Shown here: positions 8,712-18,198 of the stretch, in pieces | How the letters are laid out: the number at the start of each line of letters is the position of its first letter | How positions within the stretch are numbered: the first letter of the stretch is position 1 | Assembly (NCBI GenBank): GCA_949511625.1 | Contig: CATFEX010000046.1 | Coordinates: 50,880 to 114,879, forward strand | DNA length: 64,000 nt | Reading direction: 5' to 3' | From: UBA11891 sp003533785 | GTDB taxonomy: Bacteria > Bacteroidota > Bacteroidia > Flavobacteriales > Flavobacteriaceae | Translations under genes and position numbers: made by a program | Notes under the pieces: model-generated | What the model was told of the DNA's origin: nothing | Databases searched by the model: none | What the model saw: the letters and a program-made list of their open reading frames with translations, nothing else

Positions 8712-10535
8712 ATGGCTGAAGCAAAGAAAACCGAAGCACCACAAGAAGTGGAAGAAGCTCCGAAAAAAAAAGCACCTAAAACTCCTGAAACCACGCCCCA
8801 AGAATTTCTTGCCAATTTTAATTGGCACCACTACGAAGAGGGAATTGATGTGGTAGAAGACAAACAATTAAACGAATTTGAAACGCTTGTCAAAGAAAAC
8901 TTTGTCGATACAGCCGATGAGGATGTTATCGAGGGAGAGGTCGTTTACTTGACCGACCGCGAAGCGATTATCGATATCAATGCCAAATCTGAAGGAGTTA
9001 TCTCCTTAAATGAATTCCGCTACAACCCCGACTTAAAAGTGGGGGATAAAGTAGAGGTGATCGTTGATACCCGTGAAGACCGCACTGGTCAATTGGTACT
9101 ATCTCACCGAAAGGCAAGAGTCATTAAAGCTTGGGATCGTGTAAATCATGCCCATGATAATGGTGAAATTGTAAATGGCTTTGTTAAGTGTCGCACTAAA
9201 GGGGGAATGATTGTCGATGTTTTTGGAATTGAAGCATTTTTACCTGGCTCACAAATAGATGTGAAGCCCATCCGTGATTACGATCAGTATGTCAACAAAA
9301 CGATGGAATTTAAAGTGGTGAAAATCAATCACGAATTCAAAAATGTAGTGGTTTCCCATAAAGCATTGATCGAAGCAGACATTGAAGAGCAGAAAAAAGA
9401 AATTATCGGCCAGTTGGAAAAAGGACAAGTACTGGAAGGGACTGTGAAAAACATTACCTCCTACGGGGTCTTTATTGATTTGGGTGGTGTTGATGGTCTT
9501 ATTCACATTACTGATCTTTCTTGGAGCCGTATCAATCACCCCAGTGAGATATTGGAACTAGACCAGCAACTCAATGTAGTTATCCTGGATTTTGATGATA
9601 ATAAATCTAGAATTCAATTGGGTCTCAAACAATTGAGTGAACATCCATGGGATGCCTTGGGTGACAATATCAAAGAGGGTGAAAAAGTCAAAGGAAAGGT
9701 CGTAGTCATTGCCGACTATGGTGCTTTTGTTGAAATAGAAGACGGTGTTGAAGGTTTGGTTCATGTTTCAGAAATGTCTTGGTCTACGCACTTGCGTTCT
9801 GCACAGGACTTTGTCAATGTGGGAGACGAAGTGGAAGCCGAAATATTATCAGTTGATCGCGAAACTCGAAAAATGTCATTGGGAATCAAGCAATTGTCTC
9901 CCGATCCATGGACAGATATTACTTCCAAATATCCTGTTGGTTCAAAACACACAGGAACGGTTCGTAACTTCACCAACTTTGGTGTCTTTGTTGAACTTGA
10001 GGAAGGCATTGATGGATTGGTATATATCTCCGATTTATCTTGGACTAAAAAAGTGAAGCATCCATCAGAAATGATGACCATTGGTGACAGTCTAGAGGTT
10101 ATTGTCTTGGAATTGAATGTTGAAGGACGTAAGCTGAGTTTGGGTCATAAGCAGACTAAAGACAATCCTTGGGACAAATACCAAGACGAATTTGCTGTGG
10201 ATACTGTTCACAAAGCGGCCATTACAGAGATTGTAGATAAAGGAGCTACTATTCAATTCAACGAGGATATCGTTGCGTTTGTTCCTCAACGTCATATGGA
10301 TAAAGAGGATGGGAGTAAGCTTTCTAAAGGAGAAGAAGTAGAATTCAAAGTAATCGAATTCAGTAAAGACTTCAAGCGTGTGGTTGTTTCTCACACCGCA
10401 ATATTCAGAGAGCAAGAGCGTTCCAATATGAAAAAAGCCGCCAAAAAAGTTGCTGCGTCCAATAATGACAAAACGACTTTAGGTGATTTGGATGCTTTGG
10501 CCGATCTGAAAAAGAAAATGAAAGACAACGAATAA
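8712..10535 (+). CDS. rpsA: 30S ribosomal protein S1
   Basis: A 607-residue RNA-binding protein of the small subunit. After an acidic and lysine-rich N-terminal tail (about residues 1-35) there are six S1 OB-fold repeats, starting near residues 65, 150, 237, 323, 409 and 495. Repeats 3-5 are the most canonical (YGVFIDL, YGAFVEI, FGVFVEL, each followed by a GLxxISDLSW-like segment), as usual for the mRNA-binding core. The C-terminus is lysine-rich. The gene has its own promoter and leader hairpin and ends at a strong terminator. In Bacteroidota, where Shine-Dalgarno pairing is little used, S1-type recruitment may matter more. Confidence 0.97.
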   Translation: MAEAKKTEAPQEVEEAPKKKAPKTPETTPQEFLANFNWHHYEEGIDVVEDKQLNEFETLVKENFVDTADEDVIEGEVVYLTDREAIIDINAKSEGVISLNEFRYNPDLKVGDKVEVIVDTREDRTGQLVLSHRKARVIKAWDRVNHAHDNGEIVNGFVKCRTKGGMIVDVFGIEAFLPGSQIDVKPIRDYDQYVNKTMEFKVVKINHEFKNVVVSHKALIEADIEEQKKEIIGQLEKGQVLEGTVKNITSYGVFIDLGGVDGLIHITDLSWSRINHPSEILELDQQLNVVILDFDDNKSRIQLGLKQLSEHPWDALGDNIKEGEKVKGKVVVIADYGAFVEIEDGVEGLVHVSEMSWSTHLRSAQDFVNVGDEVEAEILSVDRETRKMSLGIKQLSPDPWTDITSKYPVGSKHTGTVRNFTNFGVFVELEEGIDGLVYISDLSWTKKVKHPSEMMTIGDSLEVIVLELNVEGRKLSLGHKQTKDNPWDKYQDEFAVDTVHKAAITEIVDKGATIQFNEDIVAFVPQRHMDKEDGSKLSKGEEVEFKVIEFSKDFKRVVVSHTAIFREQERSNMKKAAKKVAASNNDKTTLGDLDALADLKKKMKDNE

Positions 10536-10555
10536 TTGTCCTTTTCATCCCAATA

Positions 10556-10583
10556 AAAGCCTTCCCTTGTGGAAGGCTTTTTT
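10556..10583 (+). terminator. Rho-independent terminator of rpsA
   Basis: A 10-bp perfect stem AAAGCCTTCC / GGAAGGCTTT (10556-10565 and 10571-10580) with a 5-nt loop is followed by a T-run. It lies 20 nt after the rpsA stop and directly before the pyrR promoter. Confidence 0.92.
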
Positions 10584-10604
10584 ATTTCCCAAACTTTTTT
10601 TTGA

Positions 10605-10612
10605 TATTTTTG
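10605..10612 (+). promoter_or_regulatory. -7 element of pyrR, probably leaderless
   Basis: TATTTTTG matches TAnnTTTG and ends 6 nt before the pyrR ATG at 10619. The transcript would start at or within about 3 nt of the start codon. No good -33 TTG is seen at normal spacing because the region overlaps the rpsA terminator T-tract. Confidence 0.4.
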
Positions 10613-10618
10613 TACCGC

Positions 10619-11170
10619 ATGTCCAACGCTTCTAAAATATTGCTTACTTCTACCAAGCTCACCCTTATCCTACAGCGTCTGGCTTGCCAACTAGTAGAAA
10701 ACCATCCGGGTTGCGAAAACACGGTTCTTATTGGTCTCCAACCGCGAGGCATTCATCTGCTGGATCGCTTGGTTGCGATTTTAAAAGAGGAGTATGCTCT
10801 GGAGACAATTGAAAGTGGTTATCTCGACACGACTTTTTTTCGTGATGATTTTCGACGTACCCAAAAAATTTTGGCTGCAAGTCCCACCGATTTGAATGTC
10901 CAAATTGAGGGAAAATCGGTAGTACTCATTGATGATGTTTTATTTACAGGGAGAAGCATTCGTGCGGCTCTCACCGCAATCGACTCCTACGGACGCCCCA
11001 GTAACATTGAATTACTTACCCTCATCGATCGTCGTTTTAGCAGACATCTTCCCATTCAACCAGATTATTTGGGAGCCCAGATAGACGCTTTGGAAGGAGA
11101 CAAGGTTCGTGTAAAGTGGGGAGATCGTCCAGCAGATAGTATGGTGTATTTGGAAAATAAAGACGCATGA
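10619..11170 (+). CDS. pyrR: PyrR-type pyrimidine regulator / uracil phosphoribosyltransferase
   Basis: A 183-residue type I phosphoribosyltransferase. The PRPP-binding loop DDVLFTGRSI is at residues 105-114 and the early QPRG is near residue 42. ATG 10619 is chosen over an in-frame TTG at 10601 that would place the start inside the promoter. It overlaps pyrB by 4 nt (ATGA), so it heads a pyrimidine operon. PyrR proteins can act as RNA-binding attenuators; with almost no leader here I see no pyr attenuator structure, so its role may be enzymatic or act elsewhere. Confidence 0.92.
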   Translation: MSNASKILLTSTKLTLILQRLACQLVENHPGCENTVLIGLQPRGIHLLDRLVAILKEEYALETIESGYLDTTFFRDDFRRTQKILAASPTDLNVQIEGKSVVLIDDVLFTGRSIRAALTAIDSYGRPSNIELLTLIDRRFSRHLPIQPDYLGAQIDALEGDKVRVKWGDRPADSMVYLENKDA

Positions 11171-12105
11171 GTAATTTAAGTGTCAATCACTTATTGGGAA
11201 TTAAAGGTCTAACAGAGGCTGACATTCGGTTATTATTTGAAACAGCGATGCAATTCAAAGAAGTAATCAATCGCCCAATCAAAAAAGTACCGAGCCTACG
11301 TGACATTACCATTGCCAATGTATTTTTTGAGAACAGCACACGAACCAAACTCTCCTTCGAATTGGCAGAGAAACGACTAAGTGCCGATGTAATTAATTTC
11401 TCAGCCAACCAATCCTCTGTTTTAAAAGGGGAAACATTGGTAGATACAGTTAACAATATCCTAGCGATGAAAGTAGATGTGGTAGTGATGCGACATCCCC
11501 ACCCTGGTGCTGCTCAGTTTCTATCTGAACGTGTTGATACCTGTATCGTTAATGCGGGTGATGGAACCCATGAGCATCCCACTCAGGCTTTGTTGGACGC
11601 CTTTTCACTGGAAGAAAAACTAGGAGATCTTCGTGGAAAGCGGGTTACTATAGTAGGAGATATTCGCCACAGTCGAGTAGCTCTTTCTAATATCTATGCC
11701 CTTCAATTACTCGGTGCTGAGGTGCAGCTTTGTGGTCCCAAATCACTGATTCCCAAACATGTAACTTCGTTAGGGGTTAGTGTGGAAACGGATCTCATTA
11801 AGGCCTTAAAAAGTTCAGATGCTGTCAATATGTTACGTGTGCAACATGAACGGATGGAATTGAGTTATTTTCCATCGACCAGAGAATATGCTCAACTCTA
11901 TGGATTGACCTTGGACAAGTTGCAAACTATCAAGAAAGAACTTGTTATTTTACACCCTGGTCCCATCAATAGAGGAGTAGAAATCACTTCTGAGGTGGCC
12001 GATTCCGATCAGGCTATTATCCTCGATCAAGTTGAAAATGGAGTGGCCATTCGAATGGCAGTCCTTTATCTATTGGCCTCAAAAATTTCAACTCCTGCTA
12101 CCTAA
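11167..12105 (+). CDS. pyrB: Aspartate carbamoyltransferase catalytic subunit
   Basis: Condenses carbamoyl phosphate with aspartate, the committed step of de novo pyrimidine synthesis. The 312-residue protein has the carbamoyl-phosphate site FENSTRT (residues 55-60), the HPHPGAAQF loop near residue 110 and HPTQALLD near residue 137, and the C-terminal HPGPINRGVEI. It overlaps pyrR by 4 nt and the next gene by 1 nt. No regulatory subunit gene (pyrI) is in the window. Confidence 0.97.
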   Translation: MSNLSVNHLLGIKGLTEADIRLLFETAMQFKEVINRPIKKVPSLRDITIANVFFENSTRTKLSFELAEKRLSADVINFSANQSSVLKGETLVDTVNNILAMKVDVVVMRHPHPGAAQFLSERVDTCIVNAGDGTHEHPTQALLDAFSLEEKLGDLRGKRVTIVGDIRHSRVALSNIYALQLLGAEVQLCGPKSLIPKHVTSLGVSVETDLIKALKSSDAVNMLRVQHERMELSYFPSTREYAQLYGLTLDKLQTIKKELVILHPGPINRGVEITSEVADSDQAIILDQVENGVAIRMAVLYLLASKISTPAT

Positions 12106-12410
12106 TGGATCCTTTACTGCAGCCTATAGAAACATATAAACTTGCCATTGCTTTCAAAGCAGCTGATATTTTCCTTCCACCAAATCAGGATTGGATTTTC
12201 GAAATGGAAAAAGAAGTTGTTTCTTCTGTTTTTATTATAGAATATCAAAATTTGATGATGCAATTAGCCTCGGAACAGTATTCAAGAGTTTTGGTAGTTC
12301 CTGCCAATTATTTGGATGCATTTCCCGAGGACTGCCATGTTGTTCCCACCCATGGCGAAGCGAAAGACTTAATAGAAATGGAACGGATACAACGCGATTT
12401 AGGTTTTTGA
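12105..12410 (+). CDS. Small conserved-context hypothetical protein between pyrB and rnz
   Basis: A 101-residue soluble protein I do not recognise with confidence. Its ATG overlaps the pyrB stop by 1 nt (TAATG), and rnz starts 1 nt after its TGA, so it is clearly a real member of this operon. It has no signal peptide or membrane segment. It contains a hydrophobic strand-like stretch (SRVLVVPANYLDAF) near residues 60-75. Its tight placement immediately before ribonuclease Z suggests a linked role, but the sequence does not show what. Confidence 0.75.
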   Translation: MDPLLQPIETYKLAIAFKAADIFLPPNQDWIFEMEKEVVSSVFIIEYQNLMMQLASEQYSRVLVVPANYLDAFPEDCHVVPTHGEAKDLIEMERIQRDLGF

Positions 12411-12411
12411 T

Positions 12412-13317
12412 ATGCAGTTGACTATTCTTGGCTGTCATGCAGCAACCCCTCGTAAAAACGGACAGACAACCGCGCAGCTTCTAGAAATTAGGGGACAATT
12501 GATCCTTATCGACTGTGGAGAGGGTACCCAAATGCAATTGCGTAAGTTGGGGGTTAAGTTTGCTCGCATCCAGCATATTTTTATTTCTCATCTGCACGGG
12601 GATCATTTTTATGGCTTGATTGGGTTGATTTCTACTTTCCGATTATTGGGTCGTTCGGCGGATTTACATATTTATGGCCCAAAGGGAATTAAAGAAATCA
12701 TCACCCTACAATTGAAACTCGCCAATTCCTGGACCGATTACGCTCTCTATTTTCATGAACTGGACCATTCCGAGCCAGAACAGCTATTGGATCATGAAAA
12801 ATTTGCCGTAACAACCTTGCCTTTAAAACACCGAGTATACACCAACGGCTTTTTGTTTCGTGAAAAAAAGAGTCCTCGTAAAATCAACCAAGACGCCGTA
12901 GTGACCTATGGGATAGATATTGCTGATATGGAAAATCTAAAACAAGGAAAAGACATTCGTCTGGCGGATGGAACATTATTGGCCAACGCCCTGTTGACAT
13001 TAGATCCAGAGCCTTCAAAATCCTACGCTTTTTGTAGTGACACCGCCTATTTACCCAAATTAGCAGACTGGGTGTATGGAGTTAATTATCTCTACCACGA
13101 AGCTACTTTTTTGGATATGCATCAAGACTTGGCTAAAAAAACTCAGCATAGCACCGCTGCAGAAGCTGCACAAATTGCTGCTACCGCTAAGGTGGGACAA
13201 TTGATTCTAGGTCATTTTTCCTCTCGGTATCCCGATCGGAATGAATTTATTACTCAAGCACAAAAGCATTTTAATAATGTTCATCTAGCCGAAGATGGGA
13301 AACGGTTTGATTGGTAG
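12412..13317 (+). CDS. rnz: Ribonuclease Z
   Basis: A zinc-dependent endonuclease of the metallo-beta-lactamase fold that trims tRNA 3' ends. The 301-residue length fits the short RNase Z form. The metal-binding HLHGDH is at residues 60-65, the N-terminal GCHAATPRK and GEGTQMQLRK segments are typical, and the later CSDTAYLP, YHEATF and GHFSSRY motifs supply further ligands. The two tRNAs at 43-44 kb do not encode CCA (they are followed by CAA and CAG), so 3' processing by RNase Z and CCA addition would be needed. Confidence 0.95.
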   Translation: MQLTILGCHAATPRKNGQTTAQLLEIRGQLILIDCGEGTQMQLRKLGVKFARIQHIFISHLHGDHFYGLIGLISTFRLLGRSADLHIYGPKGIKEIITLQLKLANSWTDYALYFHELDHSEPEQLLDHEKFAVTTLPLKHRVYTNGFLFREKKSPRKINQDAVVTYGIDIADMENLKQGKDIRLADGTLLANALLTLDPEPSKSYAFCSDTAYLPKLADWVYGVNYLYHEATFLDMHQDLAKKTQHSTAAEAAQIAATAKVGQLILGHFSSRYPDRNEFITQAQKHFNNVHLAEDGKRFDW

Positions 13318-13345
13318 TTGGTTTGGATTTTTCTGAATAAAAATC

Positions 13346-14014
13346 TTATTGGTTTTCTTTCATTCCTCTTATTCGGGCCTTGTGTTGTTCCACATCCCAT
13401 ATTAGGTTCCAATTTTTTAGATATTCCTCTATGGGTTCCAGTCCCATTTTGGCTCTTCTATCGTTAACTTTATCGGGTTCAGTGAGGGGGAGCACATAAT
13501 AGGTGTCGGTCTCTGGATCTTTTTTCATTTGGCTACCATAAATCTGTCCATTGCCTTGTCGTATAGCAACGCGATCCTCTAGGAGTGCCAAAGCAGCGTT
13601 TTCTGCTTTTCCACTAGATACTGCCTCCCGCATGAGTGGAAGGTATTGGAGCTGGGTAGAAAGGTCTGCCTTTTGAATCACTAGAAATAAAGCCAAATTG
13701 CCTTTTTCCCTTATGACACCTGTTCCAAGCCATCCTCTGCTGTCCAATACATTTTTGATTTCGATTAAATTAAGAGAATCCCAGACTCTTATATTTTTGT
13801 TGTTGGCTTGCATTTCTTTTGATTTGGTCCCGTATTTTTCAATGATCTTTTTTCTTTCGTTTCGGGCGTTTTGATCCAATTCAAAAATCACTTCCAATTC
13901 TGCGGCCAGTTCTAAATCAAAGGTAGCCACGGAAGAAGAAGTACCAGCGGATTCTTGACTGTAGCATATAGCTATAGAGATAGAGAAGAAAAGAATAATT
14001 AGATTTATTTTCAT
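13346..14014 (-). CDS. Secreted DUF6624-type protein of unknown function
   Basis: A 222-residue protein with an N-terminal signal peptide (about residues 1-20, cleaved near CYSQE). The body matches what I know of DUF6624: GWLGTGVIREKGN near residue 94, a conserved FLVIQKADL, ALLEDRVAIRQG, IYGSQ and the C-terminal RRAKMGLEPIEEY. Family members are common in Bacteroidota and uncharacterised. It is a single gene between rnz (convergent) and pdxH (divergent). Confidence 0.8.
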   Translation of the reverse strand: MKINLIILFFSISIAICYSQESAGTSSSVATFDLELAAELEVIFELDQNARNERKKIIEKYGTKSKEMQANNKNIRVWDSLNLIEIKNVLDSRGWLGTGVIREKGNLALFLVIQKADLSTQLQYLPLMREAVSSGKAENAALALLEDRVAIRQGNGQIYGSQMKKDPETDTYYVLPLTEPDKVNDRRAKMGLEPIEEYLKNWNLIWDVEQHKARIRGMKENQ

Positions 14015-14106
14015 AAGTTTTGGGTACAGTTCTTAAGGAAGTATTTTAATTAATTTAGGACATTTTATAAATTCATTCTTTTAGGTGGGATTTGTACCTT
14101 GCATAT

Positions 14107-14760
14107 ATGAAAGAAAAACAAGATTTGGGTAGCTTGCGAAAGTCTTATGAAAAGGGAGGACTCAGCGATAGGGAAAAGACGCAAAATCCAATGAATTTGT
14201 TTGCACGTTGGTTTACCGAAGCCGAGGCTACGCCTGCTATTGAAGAAGCCAATGCGATGTCCTTGGTGACTCAAGGCTTGGACGGATATCCCAAAGCAAG
14301 GGTCGTGTTGTTGAAGCATTACGATACGGAAGGCTTTGTGTTCTACACCAACTATGAGAGTGAAAAAGGGCAAGCGATTACCGCCGATTCTCGCGTAGGA
14401 ATTTCATTCTTTTGGCCGGCCTTGGAACGGCAAGTGATTATCAAGGGAATTGCTGAAAAAATAACTTCGGCTGCCTCAGATGCGTATTTTGATTCTCGCC
14501 CTTTGGGCAGTCGCTTGGGTGCCTTGGCCTCTCCACAAAGTCAAGTGATTGAAAGCAGAAGTGTATTGGAAGACAATCTCAATATTTTGAAAGGGAAACA
14601 CAAAGAAAATGATCCCAATAGACCAAACAACTGGGGTGGATATTTGGTGCGGCCTCATGAAATTGAATTTTGGCAAGGACGTCCTAACCGCCTGCATGAC
14701 CGCCTCCGATTTGGTTTGTCATCAGATAAACAGTGGACGGCGCAACGTCTGGCTCCCTAA
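14107..14760 (+). CDS. pdxH: Pyridoxamine 5'-phosphate oxidase
   Basis: An FMN enzyme that oxidises pyridoxine or pyridoxamine 5'-phosphate to PLP. The 217-residue protein has the expected FMN-fold segments (YPKARVVLLK, FYTNYESEKG, ISFFWPALERQV) and the C-terminal FWQGRPNRLHDR motif. ATG 14107 is preferred over an in-frame TTG at 14092. The last base of its TAA is the first base of the next ATG, coupling it to sixA, ppk and ppx. Confidence 0.96.
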   Translation: MKEKQDLGSLRKSYEKGGLSDREKTQNPMNLFARWFTEAEATPAIEEANAMSLVTQGLDGYPKARVVLLKHYDTEGFVFYTNYESEKGQAITADSRVGISFFWPALERQVIIKGIAEKITSAASDAYFDSRPLGSRLGALASPQSQVIESRSVLEDNLNILKGKHKENDPNRPNNWGGYLVRPHEIEFWQGRPNRLHDRLRFGLSSDKQWTAQRLAP

Positions 14761-15248
14761 TGAAAAATTTAGTACTCCTTCGTCATGCCAAATCATCTTG
14801 GGATTATGATGTGGCCGACCGCAATCGCCCTCTGGCCAAAAAAGGAATTCAGCGTATTCAGGCCATGGCTAAAGTATGCGAAAGCACCTTTACAAGCGTA
14901 CAACAATATTATAGTAGTCCAGCCAATCGGGCCTTGCATACTGCGACAATTCTATTTCATGAATTACAGCTGCCAATGAAACGATTGCAACTCGATGAAG
15001 CACTCTATACCTTTGAAGCTTCAAAAGTATTAACAGCTATTGATCGCCTTCCCGATGAATTGGATTCGGTCTGTTTTGTGGGGCATAACCCTGCACTAAC
15101 GTATGTAGCAGCCAAACTTACCGATAACTTAATCCAACATATGCCAACCGCTGCTTGGGTAAAGATTATATTTGCACAAGACAATTGGAAGTCACTTTCC
15201 AGTGGAACGGCGAAATGGGGGCATCCAAAAGTACTTTTGACCAAATAA
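14760..15248 (+). CDS. SixA-like phosphohistidine phosphatase
   Basis: A 162-residue histidine-phosphatase superfamily protein. The catalytic RHA (LLRHAKSSW, phosphorylated His at residue 9) and a later GHNPAL motif near residue 107 are present. The start ATG overlaps the pdxH stop by 1 nt. It lies 2 nt before ppk, so it is part of the polyphosphate operon. SixA removes phosphate from histidine of phosphocarrier or phosphorelay proteins; here its partner is unknown. Confidence 0.88.
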   Translation: MKNLVLLRHAKSSWDYDVADRNRPLAKKGIQRIQAMAKVCESTFTSVQQYYSSPANRALHTATILFHELQLPMKRLQLDEALYTFEASKVLTAIDRLPDELDSVCFVGHNPALTYVAAKLTDNLIQHMPTAAWVKIIFAQDNWKSLSSGTAKWGHPKVLLTK

Positions 15249-15250
15249 GC

Positions 15251-17314
15251 ATGGAGAACCAATACATTAATCGAGAAATCAGTTGGTTAGACTTTAATGC
15301 ACGAGTCCTCCAAGAAGCAGCGGATTCAAAAGTCCCCTTAATAGAGCGTCTTCGGTTCTTAGGTATTTTCTCCAATAATCTTGATGAATTTTTTCAAGTC
15401 CGTTATGCTACAGTTCGTCGAATCGCTCAATCAGAAAAATCAGGAAAAAAAGTATTAGGAGGTGTGAGTGCACAAGTTTTATTGGAGCAGATTACACAAA
15501 GAGTTATTCAATTGCAAAAACAAAGTGTAGAAATCCTTAATGCAATCGAAGCGGCATTGCAGGAAGAAAACATCTACTTTATTAATGAAGAACAAGTTCC
15601 AAAGCAACAGCACGAATTTCTTCGAGAGTACTTTTTAGAACATGTGAGTCCGGCTTTAGTCACTGTAATGCTTTCCAAAAAACGAGCACAAGACTTTACA
15701 GACAACACAGCCTTTCTCACAGTTAAAATGAAACGGCGAAAGACACCAGAAGGCAAAGATCCCCATGCCTATGCTTTGATTGAGTTGAATCCTGAATTGG
15801 ATCGTTTTATTGTTCTCCCCAAAATTGGAGACCGTCAAAACATAATGCTACTAGACGACTTGATTCGTTATCATTTTCATTTGATTTTCAGTTTTTTCGA
15901 TTACGAAACCATTGAAGCCCATATGATAAAAATCACAAGAGATGGCGAATTGGATTTGGAAGAAGATGCCTCGAAAAGCTATATTGAAAAAATTGCTGAG
16001 AGCGTGGAGGATCGAATGGTCAGTGATCCTGTTCGGATGGTGTATGACAATACCATTGGCAAAGATACTTTGAGTTTTGTAATGAATAAATTAGGTATTG
16101 ATACCACAGATAGCCTCATTCCTGGAGGACGCTACCATCATCGCCGTGACTATATGAAGTTTCCCAGTTTGGGACGCACCGACTTACTGTATAATACGAT
16201 TGATCCCCTTTCCATTGCTGGATTGAGTTTGGAAAAACCCCTATTTGAATCGATACAAAAGAAGGATTATTTATTACATACACCCTATCAAAACTTCTCC
16301 TATGTGATTAAGTTCCTTAGGGAAGCCGCTCTAGATCCTCAGGTTCAAACGATTAAGTTAACCGTCTATCGACTAGCGAAAGTTTCTCATGTTGTAAGTG
16401 CATTGATCAATGCCGCCAAAAACGGCAAGAAGGTTTTGGTTCAAATCGAATTGCAGGCACGATTTGACGAAAAAAATAATATTGATATGGCGAGTCGACT
16501 TGAAGCTGCAGGCATCCAATTGATCTTTGGAGTACCGGGACTGAAAGTACACGCCAAACTATGTCTTGTGGAACGACTAGAGGGTAAGAAAACACGTCGT
16601 TACGGCTTTATCAGTACAGGAAATTTCAATGAGGCGACAGCAAAAATCTATACAGACTATACCTTGTTTACCTACAATCAAAAAATATTAAAGGAAGTCA
16701 ATAAAGTATTCAATTTCTTAGAGGTTAATTACAAGATTAAAAAATACAAACACCTTATCGTATCCCCACACTATACCTTCAGCACCATCAGTCGATTGAT
16801 AGATCAAGAAATTACCAATAAAAAAGAGGGTCGCCCAGCTGGAATAAAAATGAAATTGAACAATATGACCTCTTATAAGATGGTTGATAAACTTTATGAG
16901 GCTAGTAGCGCTGGCGTTCCGGTTCAACTAATGATTCGAGGAATTTGTTGTTTGATCCCTGGAGTCAAAGGAATGAGTGAGAACATTGAAGTGGTTGGTG
17001 TCGTTGATCGTTTTCTTGAACACTCCCGGGTCTATATTTTTGAAAACGATGCATCGCCACTAATTTATATTTCTTCAGCAGATATGATGACTCGTAATAT
17101 AGAGAATCGTGTTGAAGTTGCTTGCCCCATCTACGATTCCGATTTGCAAGAACAAATTATAAATGCATTTGCTATTGGCTGGGAAGACAACATTAAAGGC
17201 CGAAAAATCAACGGTTCTGTTCAAAACCAATTGAATTCTAATAATAAGGAACCCTTGCGTTCTCAAGAGGCTTTGTACCAGTATACCCAAAACCTTGTTT
17301 CCCAGTGCGATTAG
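15251..17314 (+). CDS. ppk: Polyphosphate kinase 1
   Basis: Synthesises polyphosphate reversibly from ATP. The 687-residue protein matches PPK1 in length and layout: N-terminal helical domain (INREISWLDFNARVLQEA), middle domain, and two C-terminal phospholipase-D-like domains. The VHAKL motif near residue 432 holds the predicted autophosphorylated histidine. ATG 15251 is used because the longer in-frame start would lie within sixA. Its 3' end overlaps ppx by 10 nt. Confidence 0.96.
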   Translation: MENQYINREISWLDFNARVLQEAADSKVPLIERLRFLGIFSNNLDEFFQVRYATVRRIAQSEKSGKKVLGGVSAQVLLEQITQRVIQLQKQSVEILNAIEAALQEENIYFINEEQVPKQQHEFLREYFLEHVSPALVTVMLSKKRAQDFTDNTAFLTVKMKRRKTPEGKDPHAYALIELNPELDRFIVLPKIGDRQNIMLLDDLIRYHFHLIFSFFDYETIEAHMIKITRDGELDLEEDASKSYIEKIAESVEDRMVSDPVRMVYDNTIGKDTLSFVMNKLGIDTTDSLIPGGRYHHRRDYMKFPSLGRTDLLYNTIDPLSIAGLSLEKPLFESIQKKDYLLHTPYQNFSYVIKFLREAALDPQVQTIKLTVYRLAKVSHVVSALINAAKNGKKVLVQIELQARFDEKNNIDMASRLEAAGIQLIFGVPGLKVHAKLCLVERLEGKKTRRYGFISTGNFNEATAKIYTDYTLFTYNQKILKEVNKVFNFLEVNYKIKKYKHLIVSPHYTFSTISRLIDQEITNKKEGRPAGIKMKLNNMTSYKMVDKLYEASSAGVPVQLMIRGICCLIPGVKGMSENIEVVGVVDRFLEHSRVYIFENDASPLIYISSADMMTRNIENRVEVACPIYDSDLQEQIINAFAIGWEDNIKGRKINGSVQNQLNSNNKEPLRSQEALYQYTQNLVSQCD

Positions 17315-18198
17315 ATAAATTTGCTGCAATTGATATCGGTTCCAATGCTATTCGTATGTTGGTTGCCAATGTAGTTATCGATAAAGACCAACCGACTCAA
17401 TTTCATAAAAACTCGATTGTGCGGGTGCCTATCCGTCTTGGTGAAGATTCTTTTACTGTAGGGGAGATTTCCTCTAAGAATGTAAAGCGTTTGACACGAG
17501 CCTTTAAGGCCTTCAAGCAAATCATGAAAGTTCATGAGGTATCACGATACAGGGCCTATGCAACCTCCGCTCTTCGGGAAGCGAGTAATACTCCTTGGGT
17601 ATTGGATAAAATTAAAGAGAAAACAGGAATAAGCGTAGAAGTTATCGATGGTCGTAAAGAAGCTAAAATTATTTCAACAAATACGGGTCTTCAAAATATA
17701 AATATTAGGAATAAAACATTTCTTTTTGTTGATGTTGGGGGAGGGAGTACTGAATTTAGCATCATTCGCAATGGAGAACTATTGGCTTCCAAATCTTTCA
17801 AATTGGGAACTGTCCGTTTATTAAATGATTTGGTACCTGATCGGGTATGGAAAGAAATAAAGAAGTGGGTAGTCGGTCATACTAAAGAATACAAGAAAAT
17901 TGCGGTCTTAGGGACAGGAGGAAATATTAATAAACTAGTAAAGCTGACTAGCACCAAAGAGGGTAAGCCACTTTCTTTGGTTGCTCTAAGCAGTATTTAT
18001 CATCAGCTTCAATCTCTCACATATGAGGAACGTATCCTTCAATTTGAATTGAATCCCGATCGTGCCGATGTAATATTACCTGCCACTCGAATATACCTTC
18101 GCGCCATGGGCTGGTGTGGCGCCACTCGCATCTACATTCCAAAGGCCGGCTTGGCTGATGGAATGATTCAAGAAATGTTTGAATCCATGTATGCTTAG
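17305..18198 (+). CDS. ppx: Exopolyphosphatase, Ppx/GppA family, short form
   Basis: An ASKHA-fold phosphatase that degrades polyphosphate or pppGpp. Motifs: DIGSNAIRML near residue 9 and VDVGGGSTEF near residue 142. At 297 residues it has only the two-lobed catalytic part and lacks the C-terminal HD-like domain of longer Ppx. The only reasonable start is the GTG at 17305, 10 nt inside ppk. With ppk just upstream, polymer synthesis and breakdown are encoded together. Confidence 0.92.
   Translation: MRLDKFAAIDIGSNAIRMLVANVVIDKDQPTQFHKNSIVRVPIRLGEDSFTVGEISSKNVKRLTRAFKAFKQIMKVHEVSRYRAYATSALREASNTPWVLDKIKEKTGISVEVIDGRKEAKIISTNTGLQNINIRNKTFLFVDVGGGSTEFSIIRNGELLASKSFKLGTVRLLNDLVPDRVWKEIKKWVVGHTKEYKKIAVLGTGGNINKLVKLTSTKEGKPLSLVALSSIYHQLQSLTYEERILQFELNPDRADVILPATRIYLRAMGWCGATRIYIPKAGLADGMIQEMFESMYA

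Noticed and set aside
9745..10081. Frames of about 100 codons on both strands inside rpsA
   Set aside because: Shadows of the S1 repeats, which are clearly coding in the main frame.
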